From a virus, in IMG/VR virus record IMGVR_UViG_3300021364_000115, positions 1 through 30,319 of that record: a stretch of DNA of 30,319 nt; one strand, written 5' to 3'. This document shows positions 21,101 through 27,778 of the stretch, piece by piece. The notes under the pieces were generated by a model. It did not search any database and had not been told where the DNA came from. It saw only the letters and a list, made by a program, of their open reading frames with translations. The position numbers and the translations under genes are program-made. The first letter of the stretch is position 1, and every line of letters begins with the position of its first letter.

Positions 21101-24100
21101 TGTTGCTTCATAACTAGTAATAAATGGAAACAAGTCTCTTGCACCAGCGTTACTACCCATAACAATATTTGTAGCTTCTCCGCCAATTTCTAAACTTGTA
21201 ACATTTTCATTGTAAACTCTACCAGCACCAGTGCTGGTAGATGTAAGACTTGCACTACCAACATCAAGTCCTTCAGCAAGATCAAGTGCTGTACCCCATT
21301 CAGGAACTGTACCATCTGATTTTAAGAAGTTGTTTCTTCTACCAATGTTTAGTGTGTTTAATGTACCTGATGATTGAGCGTAAATAATATCACCAATAGC
21401 ATATGTACCAATGCCTGTACCACCTCTTGTTACAGGAACAAGACTGGTTAAGTTGGCCGGATTTAGGAAGTAAGCACTATCTAATCCGTCTAGTGTACCA
21501 GCATCAACTACACCATCTTTGATGAATACTTGTCCACTGCCGCCAGCATCGATGTCAAATTGGCTTTGTAAAAATCTAGCTACACCTAACGTACTAAATG
21601 TACCAAGAACATCTAAATCTACATTTGAAATACCAATGTTTACAGGGTCTCCGTAGAATTCGCCACTTACACTGTTACCTGTTAATGTAATAGGATTGTC
21701 AGTTGTGTTTGCAACTTTTAAACTTTGCACAACAGTTTTGTAACTACTATCGCCAAACAATGCTGTGTCGCTGTTTGGCACACCACTTGCACCAAGTCTG
21801 CTTGGGGAAATTGTACCTGAAATAATGTTTTCTGCGTCAATGTTTGTAACAGCCAACGTATTCCAGTTTTCTAATAGTCTACTTGATGTATTAATAACAG
21901 TGTTAACTTGAACATTGTTTTGTATAATTTGCGCACTTCCTACACCAGTGGTAACTAATCCTAATGCATTTGTTACCAAATCGTTAATACTGTTTAGTGC
22001 GTCACTGCGTAATGTATGGATAGTAAATGAGTTATCAGTAACAGATCCTACAAAGAATCTTGCACCTGTATCAATAGGGTCTCCTGTTTCGACAGTTGGT
22101 AACTCATTTACAGTTGATCCATCTTCTAGTGATTCAATGCGGAAAGCATCGCCTGTTGTGAAGCCGTGATTTTCTACAACAATACTGTTATCTGTTGTAT
22201 TCACTGTAAATCTTGTGATGTTATGATTGTTGTTTGCAGGTGTACTTGTAAATTCAACTTGATTTAGCAATGCAAAACCTTCATACAACTCAATAGTGTC
22301 TGCATCAATAACTTTGACATAGTAAACTTGCTCGTTTAACAATCCGCCGATAGGAGTATTTGCAAGTGAATCATATGTTACAGGGTCACCGTTACCAAAT
22401 CCGTGATCGGTAATACTAATTCTATAATCTGTGTAGTTTACAGCACCGCCGCCTGCTAGTGTACCTGCTAGGAAGTTGTGTGTAAGAATATCATCCAAGT
22501 TGATGTCTTTTGCAGTATCTACAGCAGTGTTATCTTCAACAAAGTCAATACTTGTAGCACTTGCAACAAATAATTCGCCACCTAATATATTAACATAAAT
22601 TCGTTTTTCAATTGCTGTGATTTCAATTTCAAATCCACTGCCTGTACCACCTACATCACTGGCTAATACTTCTAGTAGGTCTCCTACTTCGTATCCACTA
22701 CCTCCTCTACGTATATCAACATCGGTAATTTGTCCTGCTGTTACAGTTAAATCTGCTTTGGCTCCCGTACCACTACCAGTTTTTGCTTGCAGTGGAACAT
22801 TTTCATATGTTTTTGTTGCAAGGGTAGGAGTGTACCCAGAACCGTTTACAATGTTTGCATTGTCAAGGTTAACTGCGAGACCCGAAACAAATTCTGTTAC
22901 TGCACCTTGAGCACCACCGTCAGCACTTGTAACAATTGAGCGTACTGTGCCTGATACACTTGCACTTGCTTTAGTAGGGTCAGCACTGTCAACGTTTGAA
23001 ATAGTAAATGTAGTGCTTGTAGGTGTACTGATTACCAAACCATTTTCATTATACGATTCATCGTCAGTACAAATTACTTGTACATTATTTCCTACCTTCA
23101 AATTGTGTGCAGCATCTGTTGTAACAGTTGCAACATTGCTATTACGTTCTATATCTGTTATATTTACACTTGTAAATGTGTAAGAATCTGTTGGATCTAA
23201 AACCAAAAATTGACTTGTATTTGAACTACGTAAGAACCAGTTATCAACAATCTCTGTGCTAGGTCCTTTTGATGTTGGAACAGCACCACTGTCTACCCCA
23301 TTCACAAACAAGTTAGGTGCCGATCCATCAATTTGCCACGGATCGCCTGTACTATCGTCATTCTCGTCCCATGTACCTCCAATTGTAACAACAAGTATGT
23401 TGCCACTTGCAGCATACGCACCTTTTGCATAACCAATAGCATCTGTAATACCGGGCTGTGTAATAATATCACCGTCGGCTGCTGTAATAGTACCACTTAA
23501 TGTAAGTTCTACTTGCTCATAGTTTTCTGTAGCAATGTCACCAGCTTTCAAATCAATAGCAGGAATGTCATCAACTTGTTCTAGTCGTGATTGATATCCA
23601 TTTGTGTTGGTGTTTGTAAACTGACGTGTTGCCGGAATCAAGTCTGCGTTCAACTGGCCGTTTGTGTTCAACTGAACAATGGCACCCGGAACAGCCGCTG
23701 TTGATACTGTTTTATCAACAAATCCACCAAGTCTGTTACTAATAAAGCTTCTTACTGCTAACTGTGTTGGAAGTCTACTATCAGCAGGTCCGCCAATTTC
23801 GTCGTCGCCCAAGTTCACACTAGTTGAAATTTCTTCAATAGCAACATCTGACAAGCTCAATCTCAACGCATCGAGTTCGTCCACCTGAACTTTGTTTCTA
23901 AATGTAATGTTACCAGTTCTGTTAAACGCTGTGATAAAGTCACCAACTTTAAAGTCACCAAGTTCGTTTGTACCTGATGAGTAAACACGCCCTGGTAGTT
24001 CTTCAAACTGTTCGTACTCCGATCTTGTGTTACCACCGTTTTGTGGTAATGCGTTGTAGTCTGTACCTGAACCTGCATATTCCCAAGTGTGTGCAGAACT

Positions 24101-27100
24101 GTTAACAATACTTGGTCTGTGGAACCAACACTGATTTTCTGGTAAGTTTACCAAGTTAGTTAGACTTGAACTACCGTCTGTGGCTGTGACACTAAACGTT
24201 GCTGTACCTAAATTGGTACGTGCAGCAGCTTCGTTAACACCTATAGTTGTGTTTGGAACACTTGCATGATCTGAATCAATTGTACTTGTTTCGTCAAATT
24301 GAATACGTAGCAAACTTTGTCCAACAGCAACTTCTTCTATACTTACAACTAGTCTGCGTTCTCTTGGTTCCCAACTGTATACAATAGCACTGTTATTTTG
24401 CGCTCCTGTAGTACCTGTAATTTGTCTACCTGGTACAAATTCAAAACCTTCAGATCCTGATTCTAGTTCTAGTGTTTGATATGTTGTATGACTACTTAAT
24501 ATTTCTTGTACAAAAAATTCTATAACATTTGATAAGAATTTATGTGTACCGGTGCTTGCAGAAATAATATTAACGTCAAAATCCAAACTATCATCAAAAG
24601 CTAGTGTAAATTCGTCTTCACTGACAAGTTTTACATAGTATTGTTGTTCGTCATCTAAACCTCTAATAACATCGTTACCATTTGGATCGTAGATAACTTT
24701 TTGACCATTTGTAAATCCATGTCCTACAATTGTAAACACGTTTGTTGTTGCATTTACTGCTGTTTCCCCATCGAACGTTGTTTCAGTAGGTGAAGGTTTA
24801 AAGTTATTTGTAATATCTCCTGCACTACTTACTTCAGTTGGATCTGGTAAGTCTTGCGGATCATTAATAATTGTATTTACAATATCAAAACGTGATCCGG
24901 CAAAGTCTTGTACATTTGCAGACAAATCTGTAATATATGTAAGAGATTCTGTTTTTGCTTGTTCAATAGCAGCAATAGTTTGTAGCTCTTGCCCTTGAAT
25001 TGTTAATTGTGTAGAATCTTGTAAGTTACGTGTGTAATACGCTAAACCAGCACTACGTGAATATCTGTTACCAGTGTCCCATGTGTCTTTAGCAACAGCC
25101 TCAACAATAAGTTGTGTATCTCTGTTACACTTTGATTCATCATATGTGAAGCCATACCAAATATTTGCTTGTATTTGCTCGTTGATATATTGTGTAACAT
25201 TTTGTGCAATGTTTATTTGACCTTCTAAATCCAGTTCATTATATGCACTAAATTCTGCATTACCACTTACCCAACTTACATCAGGTTCTATTCTTGTTGG
25301 TGCAGTTGCGCCTTCACTTTGAATATAGTCTAAAATTTCTTGTACACGATCACCTGCATAATTGCTTGCATCTGTACTACCTGCTGTACCACTAACATCT
25401 TGTGTTTCTGCGTTACCTGTGCTTACACTCACTGGTGTTTCAAGGATAACTTCTTGAATAACTGTTTTAAGTCTTTCGTATGCTGCAACAGTTTCTTCTT
25501 GTTGTCCTGTACCATATTGTTGTACACCATCTACAAAATATGCAAGTGCTGCAATTGTTGTTTGTAAGTTACCACCATATGTTAAATCGTAAACAAGTGC
25601 ATCAATAATCAGTCCTGTGTCTCTTTCACATTTGTCTTCGTTGTAAACAAAACCTGTGCTAAACGGATCAATAGCACTACCAATTTGAACATCTATCCAA
25701 GCAGTAATTTCTTTGGTAATAAATGTTTTGTTTGCTAGTAACTGTTGAACTGCATTTGCAAACCCTGCATCACTAGCATTATCTGTTCCGCTGGTAGGAG
25801 TGGGATAACTGTATGCGTCTGCTACAGCATCGCCTGGTACAGTATTTGCATCACCGTTTGTAATAATATCAATAATTTCGTCCCATAATGCATTTGCTCT
25901 ACTTGTTGCAGTTGCATCTGTAAGGTAATTTGCTGTGATTGTTTTTGCTTGTCCAAACGCCTCAATGTGTTGATCTTTTTGTGCAGCAAATGTTTCTGAA
26001 TTAAAACTTCCGCTAAAGTAACGCAAAGCAGCACTTACTGTTCTGTAGTTACTGTTAAAGATAATATCGTATCTGATTGCATCTAGTAAGTCTCTAGTAT
26101 CTCTACGACACTTGTCTTCATTATAGGTAAATCCTGCCCATATGCTTGGAGTTGCTGCTGCAATTTGCGCATTAATCCATGTTACAACATCATCAGCAAT
26201 AAGATCTTTATTCAATAATAGTAAATCGTGTGCTGTTTTGTAATCAGCTTCTCTAAAACGTAAAACAAATTCTTCAACCGGAGTATCACGATTGATACCT
26301 ACAATACTTACTGTTTGCTTTCCGTCAGCAGCACCAGTAGCAGTAATAAAACTTCTATCAAAAGAAAATGCTTTAGGCGAGAATCCCGAACTTCGCAGCG
26401 CATACAAACCAAAGTTGGTAGCAGAGTTGGTAATTGAACAATATCCGCCTGACTGACAGTAAACACCATTGAGTAGGAAGATTTCAAAACACGAAACGAT
26501 CTGTGCGTAAGCATCGTTAGTTAGTCGCCACGCTGTACCACCAAATGATAGAATAGTAAAGGCGTTTGCAACCATTGATTTACCTTGTTCAGGTATAGCA
26601 CCAACAACTGGATTTTCAGCCTCAATACCGTAGGTCGGAACGTTGGGTGATTCAACTTTTGAACCGTCAATTTTTGCACCGTTCATACCTAAAAACGAAA
26701 TAATCGATGCGTTCTGGATATAGGGAGAAGTAAAGATTGTGGGTCTTGTGTTCGGTAGATTAGGATAATCTGCACGGTCTGTAACATCTGTTGCAAATGG
26801 ATCGTCAAATGCAACAGCATAGTCTGCTGTAATCAATGGAACAAAGTTATCATCAACGCCGTCGCGGAAAGTAAATTCACCAAAGTAACAAGCGTTACGA
26901 ACACGTAGCATATCCAAGTTAGCATTGGCAGGACGGATAATACAACCACGCAAGCCGTCGCCTTTAACAACTGTGTTATCTGGAATAATAACAGGGTTAT
27001 CTTCAGTATAGTCACCAACCGCAACTTTGATGTTAACACGTTTAAAGTTAATTGTGCCATCACTGTTGTAAACAATGCTACTTGCAATTTGTGCTGCACG

Positions 27101-27658
27101 TTTCAATGTTTTAACCGGAGCACTTTGTCCATCATTTTCGTCATCGCCTTGTTCTTGCGAAACATATACTACGTTACCACCAAATACGTCAGCGTCTTGG
27201 AAAAACAAGTTTCCAGAACCATCTGTTGCAAGTAACTGACCTACTGTACCTTGTGACGGAGGCAATGTCATACGGTATCCAGTATCTAGTGTATCTGGTG
27301 CTTTAATTGCTATACCGTCATCACCGGAAGCAGTTAATTCTTTGAATGTAATAGTATTTGCATCTTCAATGTCAATATCGTTTGTGAAATTAAAACCAGC
27401 AGCAGTAGCATTCATTTGATCAATGCCGTTGATTCTTACATTGATTTCTGCTTGCGCACTATCGCCTTTGTCATTAATGGCAATTTCTGTATCATTATCA
27501 AAAATTCTTCTAGTAATATCTTGAACTGTATTATCATCACGCAGTAAGAATACTTTACCATCTGCTGTGTTAATTGCCAATTCACCTGATTCTAATTGAG
27601 AAACTATTGGCTGTTTACCAGCCACACTACTACGTTTGTGTTTAATTTTTGTTGCCAT
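18134..27658 (-). CDS. Giant tail fibre protein with C-terminal S74 chaperone
   Basis: This 3174-residue fibre has an N-terminus (KHKRSSVAGKQPIVSQLESG, then ELAINTADGKVFLL) that is a typical fibre attachment domain of the Mtd_N type. Residues about 160-470 resemble a right-handed beta-helix (VYVSQEQGDDENDGQSAPVK, VIIPDNTVVKGDGLRG). Residues about 500-900 hold three Y(N/D)E.KC.RDT repeats. About 975-1830 carries HGF..G..V.Y...YYVK modules and GSGY motifs. The distal shaft has GSGLTNL-type repeats. The last 98 residues are a Peptidase_S74 self-cleaving trimerisation chaperone: SDARIKDNIEV (cleavage expected before Ser3077, Lys nearby), RRHMGVIAQEVEEYFPEVV, VNYGAMAGAFIEAFK and a terminal coiled coil. 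The ribosome site AGGAGG and a late promoter support the start. It likely binds the host receptor. Confidence 0.85.
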   Translation of the reverse strand: MATKIKHKRSSVAGKQPIVSQLESGELAINTADGKVFLLRDDNTVQDITRRIFDNDTEIAINDKGDSAQAEINVRINGIDQMNATAAGFNFTNDIDIEDANTITFKELTASGDDGIAIKAPDTLDTGYRMTLPPSQGTVGQLLATDGSGNLFFQDADVFGGNVVYVSQEQGDDENDGQSAPVKTLKRAAQIASSIVYNSDGTINFKRVNIKVAVGDYTEDNPVIIPDNTVVKGDGLRGCIIRPANANLDMLRVRNACYFGEFTFRDGVDDNFVPLITADYAVAFDDPFATDVTDRADYPNLPNTRPTIFTSPYIQNASIISFLGMNGAKIDGSKVESPNVPTYGIEAENPVVGAIPEQGKSMVANAFTILSFGGTAWRLTNDAYAQIVSCFEIFLLNGVYCQSGGYCSITNSATNFGLYALRSSGFSPKAFSFDRSFITATGAADGKQTVSIVGINRDTPVEEFVLRFREADYKTAHDLLLLNKDLIADDVVTWINAQIAAATPSIWAGFTYNEDKCRRDTRDLLDAIRYDIIFNSNYRTVSAALRYFSGSFNSETFAAQKDQHIEAFGQAKTITANYLTDATATSRANALWDEIIDIITNGDANTVPGDAVADAYSYPTPTSGTDNASDAGFANAVQQLLANKTFITKEITAWIDVQIGSAIDPFSTGFVYNEDKCERDTGLIIDALVYDLTYGGNLQTTIAALAYFVDGVQQYGTGQQEETVAAYERLKTVIQEVILETPVSVSTGNAETQDVSGTAGSTDASNYAGDRVQEILDYIQSEGATAPTRIEPDVSWVSGNAEFSAYNELDLEGQINIAQNVTQYINEQIQANIWYGFTYDESKCNRDTQLIVEAVAKDTWDTGNRYSRSAGLAYYTRNLQDSTQLTIQGQELQTIAAIEQAKTESLTYITDLSANVQDFAGSRFDIVNTIINDPQDLPDPTEVSSAGDITNNFKPSPTETTFDGETAVNATTNVFTIVGHGFTNGQKVIYDPNGNDVIRGLDDEQQYYVKLVSEDEFTLAFDDSLDFDVNIISASTGTHKFLSNVIEFFVQEILSSHTTYQTLELESGSEGFEFVPGRQITGTTGAQNNSAIVYSWEPRERRLVVSIEEVAVGQSLLRIQFDETSTIDSDHASVPNTTIGVNEAAARTNLGTATFSVTATDGSSSLTNLVNLPENQCWFHRPSIVNSSAHTWEYAGSGTDYNALPQNGGNTRSEYEQFEELPGRVYSSGTNELGDFKVGDFITAFNRTGNITFRNKVQVDELDALRLSLSDVAIEEISTSVNLGDDEIGGPADSRLPTQLAVRSFISNRLGGFVDKTVSTAAVPGAIVQLNTNGQLNADLIPATRQFTNTNTNGYQSRLEQVDDIPAIDLKAGDIATENYEQVELTLSGTITAADGDIITQPGITDAIGYAKGAYAASGNILVVTIGGTWDENDDSTGDPWQIDGSAPNLFVNGVDSGAVPTSKGPSTEIVDNWFLRSSNTSQFLVLDPTDSYTFTSVNITDIERNSNVATVTTDAAHNLKVGNNVQVICTDDESYNENGLVISTPTSTTFTISNVDSADPTKASASVSGTVRSIVTSADGGAQGAVTEFVSGLAVNLDNANIVNGSGYTPTLATKTYENVPLQAKTGSGTGAKADLTVTAGQITDVDIRRGGSGYEVGDLLEVLASDVGGTGSGFEIEITAIEKRIYVNILGGELFVASATSIDFVEDNTAVDTAKDINLDDILTHNFLAGTLAGGGAVNYTDYRISITDHGFGNGDPVTYDSLANTPIGGLLNEQVYYVKVIDADTIELYEGFALLNQVEFTSTPANNNHNITRFTVNTTDNSIVVENHGFTTGDAFRIESLEDGSTVNELPTVETGDPIDTGARFFVGSVTDNSFTIHTLRSDALNSINDLVTNALGLVTTGVGSAQIIQNNVQVNTVINTSSRLLENWNTLAVTNIDAENIISGTISPSRLGASGVPNSDTALFGDSSYKTVVQSLKVANTTDNPITLTGNSVSGEFYGDPVNIGISNVDLDVLGTFSTLGVARFLQSQFDIDAGGSGQVFIKDGVVDAGTLDGLDSAYFLNPANLTSLVPVTRGGTGIGTYAIGDIIYAQSSGTLNTLNIGRRNNFLKSDGTVPEWGTALDLAEGLDVGSASLTSTSTGAGRVYNENVTSLEIGGEATNIVMGSNAGARDLFPFITSYEATISRSVVVNLENITESTTEVTQNGENEVILGDTTGVLAGMVVTGSSSIPANTTISGVTDDAIYLSANTTGTILTGTTLSFTYTPFTLGINPGDTVNITGSGVTNLDGTWPVSGATDIATSFTIQTDDLVTALATDVPAGTHTINNSLILRNETVILGNAETSASPAAGKIKGTDGIGTDIGAGEFTIEAGLGTGSGTGGDIVLKTGEVTTTGDNIHISTERVRIDTVGAVTVTGYTNFSDTTGVKVPVGTTAQRPGEAGVGTSVAQGQIRFNTTDTTFEGYDGTNWGSLGGVKDVDQDTYIAAETSAGADNDELDFYTADVQRMQIGATGDLSFGDSLDKFTVAYTTGNATFAGNLVVDGDLTISGTTTTLDTTTLIVEDKNIELGNVASPTDITANGGGITLLGDTNKTMLYNVTNSAWQFSENVNIANAKVYRINNTSVLSATTLGSGVTASSLTSVGTLSAGSISATFGDINIGTSTFTGNGSGLTNLNATEITSGTVSGNRLGGNQTMAGVKTFSDTSAATNTTTGAVRVGGGMGVAGDLYAGTLNSADGSGIDGLNATNLDSGTVPNARISGSYSNLTGTGALDAGSITSNFGNINIGTSTFTGNGSGLTNIEADTLGGVGVTQLLRSDEADTMEGLLTLSHAGDEMLRLQDTSATGNPYMSWYQSTTRRAYIQYVDSGDVLQIANEGGNTRLNIDGGTSGLSFYDGSATYTVWHSGNDGAGSGLSADNLDGLDSGSFLRSDTNDSFSGTITGTGSINISGNIQATAFTGDGSGLTGISADDANTLDGIDSTGFLILASGGTVTGVSYFQSNLGGTSGSLSNPPLQAYATGGNSAFMSFHRGGSFAVNMGLDSDNVLRIGGWSASANRWQLDMSGNMTVAGEVTAYSDARIKDNIEVVADPLTKILSIRGVTFTRTDQEDTERRHMGVIAQEVEEYFPEVVHTDQDGIKTVNYGAMAGAFIEAFKQQQQQIDQLKEMINKLTDK
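19257..19315 (-). repeat. Fibre shaft DNA repeat, copy 1
   Basis: 59 bases match 19635-19693 at 53 positions. They encode FGNINIGTSTFTGNGSGLTN versus FGDINIGTSTFTGNGSGLTN, a shaft unit of the giant fibre. The two copies are 378 bases apart, consistent with duplication by recombination. Confidence 0.8.
19635..19693 (-). repeat. Fibre shaft DNA repeat, copy 2
   Basis: Partner of the repeat at 19257-19315 (6 mismatches in 59). It codes for the more N-terminal of the two INIGTSTFTGNGSGLTN shaft units. Confidence 0.8.
25110..26135 (-). repeat. Three C-RDT fibre modules in the giant fibre
   Basis: Modules of about 160-167 residues recur with GFTYNEDKCRRDT (near residue 514), GFVYNEDKCERDT (near 676) and GFTYDESKCNRDT (near 843). 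Each is followed by a D.A..YD helix, an A.AYF-like segment and an A....K helix. The DNA period is about 480-500 bases. Three more copies lie in the adjacent fibre gene at 29000-30000. Confidence 0.75.
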
Positions 27659-27735
27659 TAAGGCTGCCTCCTATTTAGGTACGGGTCAAGTCTATATAGA
27701 CGCCCAAAACTACACGATAAAAATCGCTGTACAGT
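27659..27735 (-). promoter_or_regulatory. Structured 5' leader of the giant fibre gene
   Basis: About 75 bases lie between the late box and ATG 27658. They include a perfect 12-bp palindrome GTCTATATAGAC (27690-27701), inside looser GGGT...GCCC complementarity, then AGGAGG seven bases before ATG. It is longer than the other leaders here, and the palindrome could form a stem in the mRNA or bind a protein. Confidence 0.4.
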
Positions 27736-27743
27736 TATTTATC
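27736..27743 (-). promoter_or_regulatory. T4-type late promoter GATAAATA for the giant fibre
   Basis: GATAAATAACTGTAC reads on the minus strand, 77 bases before the ATG and 8 bases after the T-run of the upstream terminator. Confidence 0.7.
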
Positions 27744-27750
27744 ATAGGAG

Positions 27751-27778
27751 AAAAAGTAGTAGCTTAATTAAAAGCTAC
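27751..27778 (-). terminator. Terminator at the end of the upstream fibre gene
   Basis: The stem GTAGCTT / AAGCTAC (27759-27765 and 27772-27778) has a 6-base loop holding the TAA stop and is followed on the minus strand by TACTTTTTCT, an intrinsic terminator layout. Confidence 0.7.

Noticed and set aside
27670-27679. CCTAAATAGG near the giant-fibre ribosome site as another late promoter
   Set aside because: It would start transcription within a few bases of the ribosome site, and a full GATAAATA box lies properly placed upstream.
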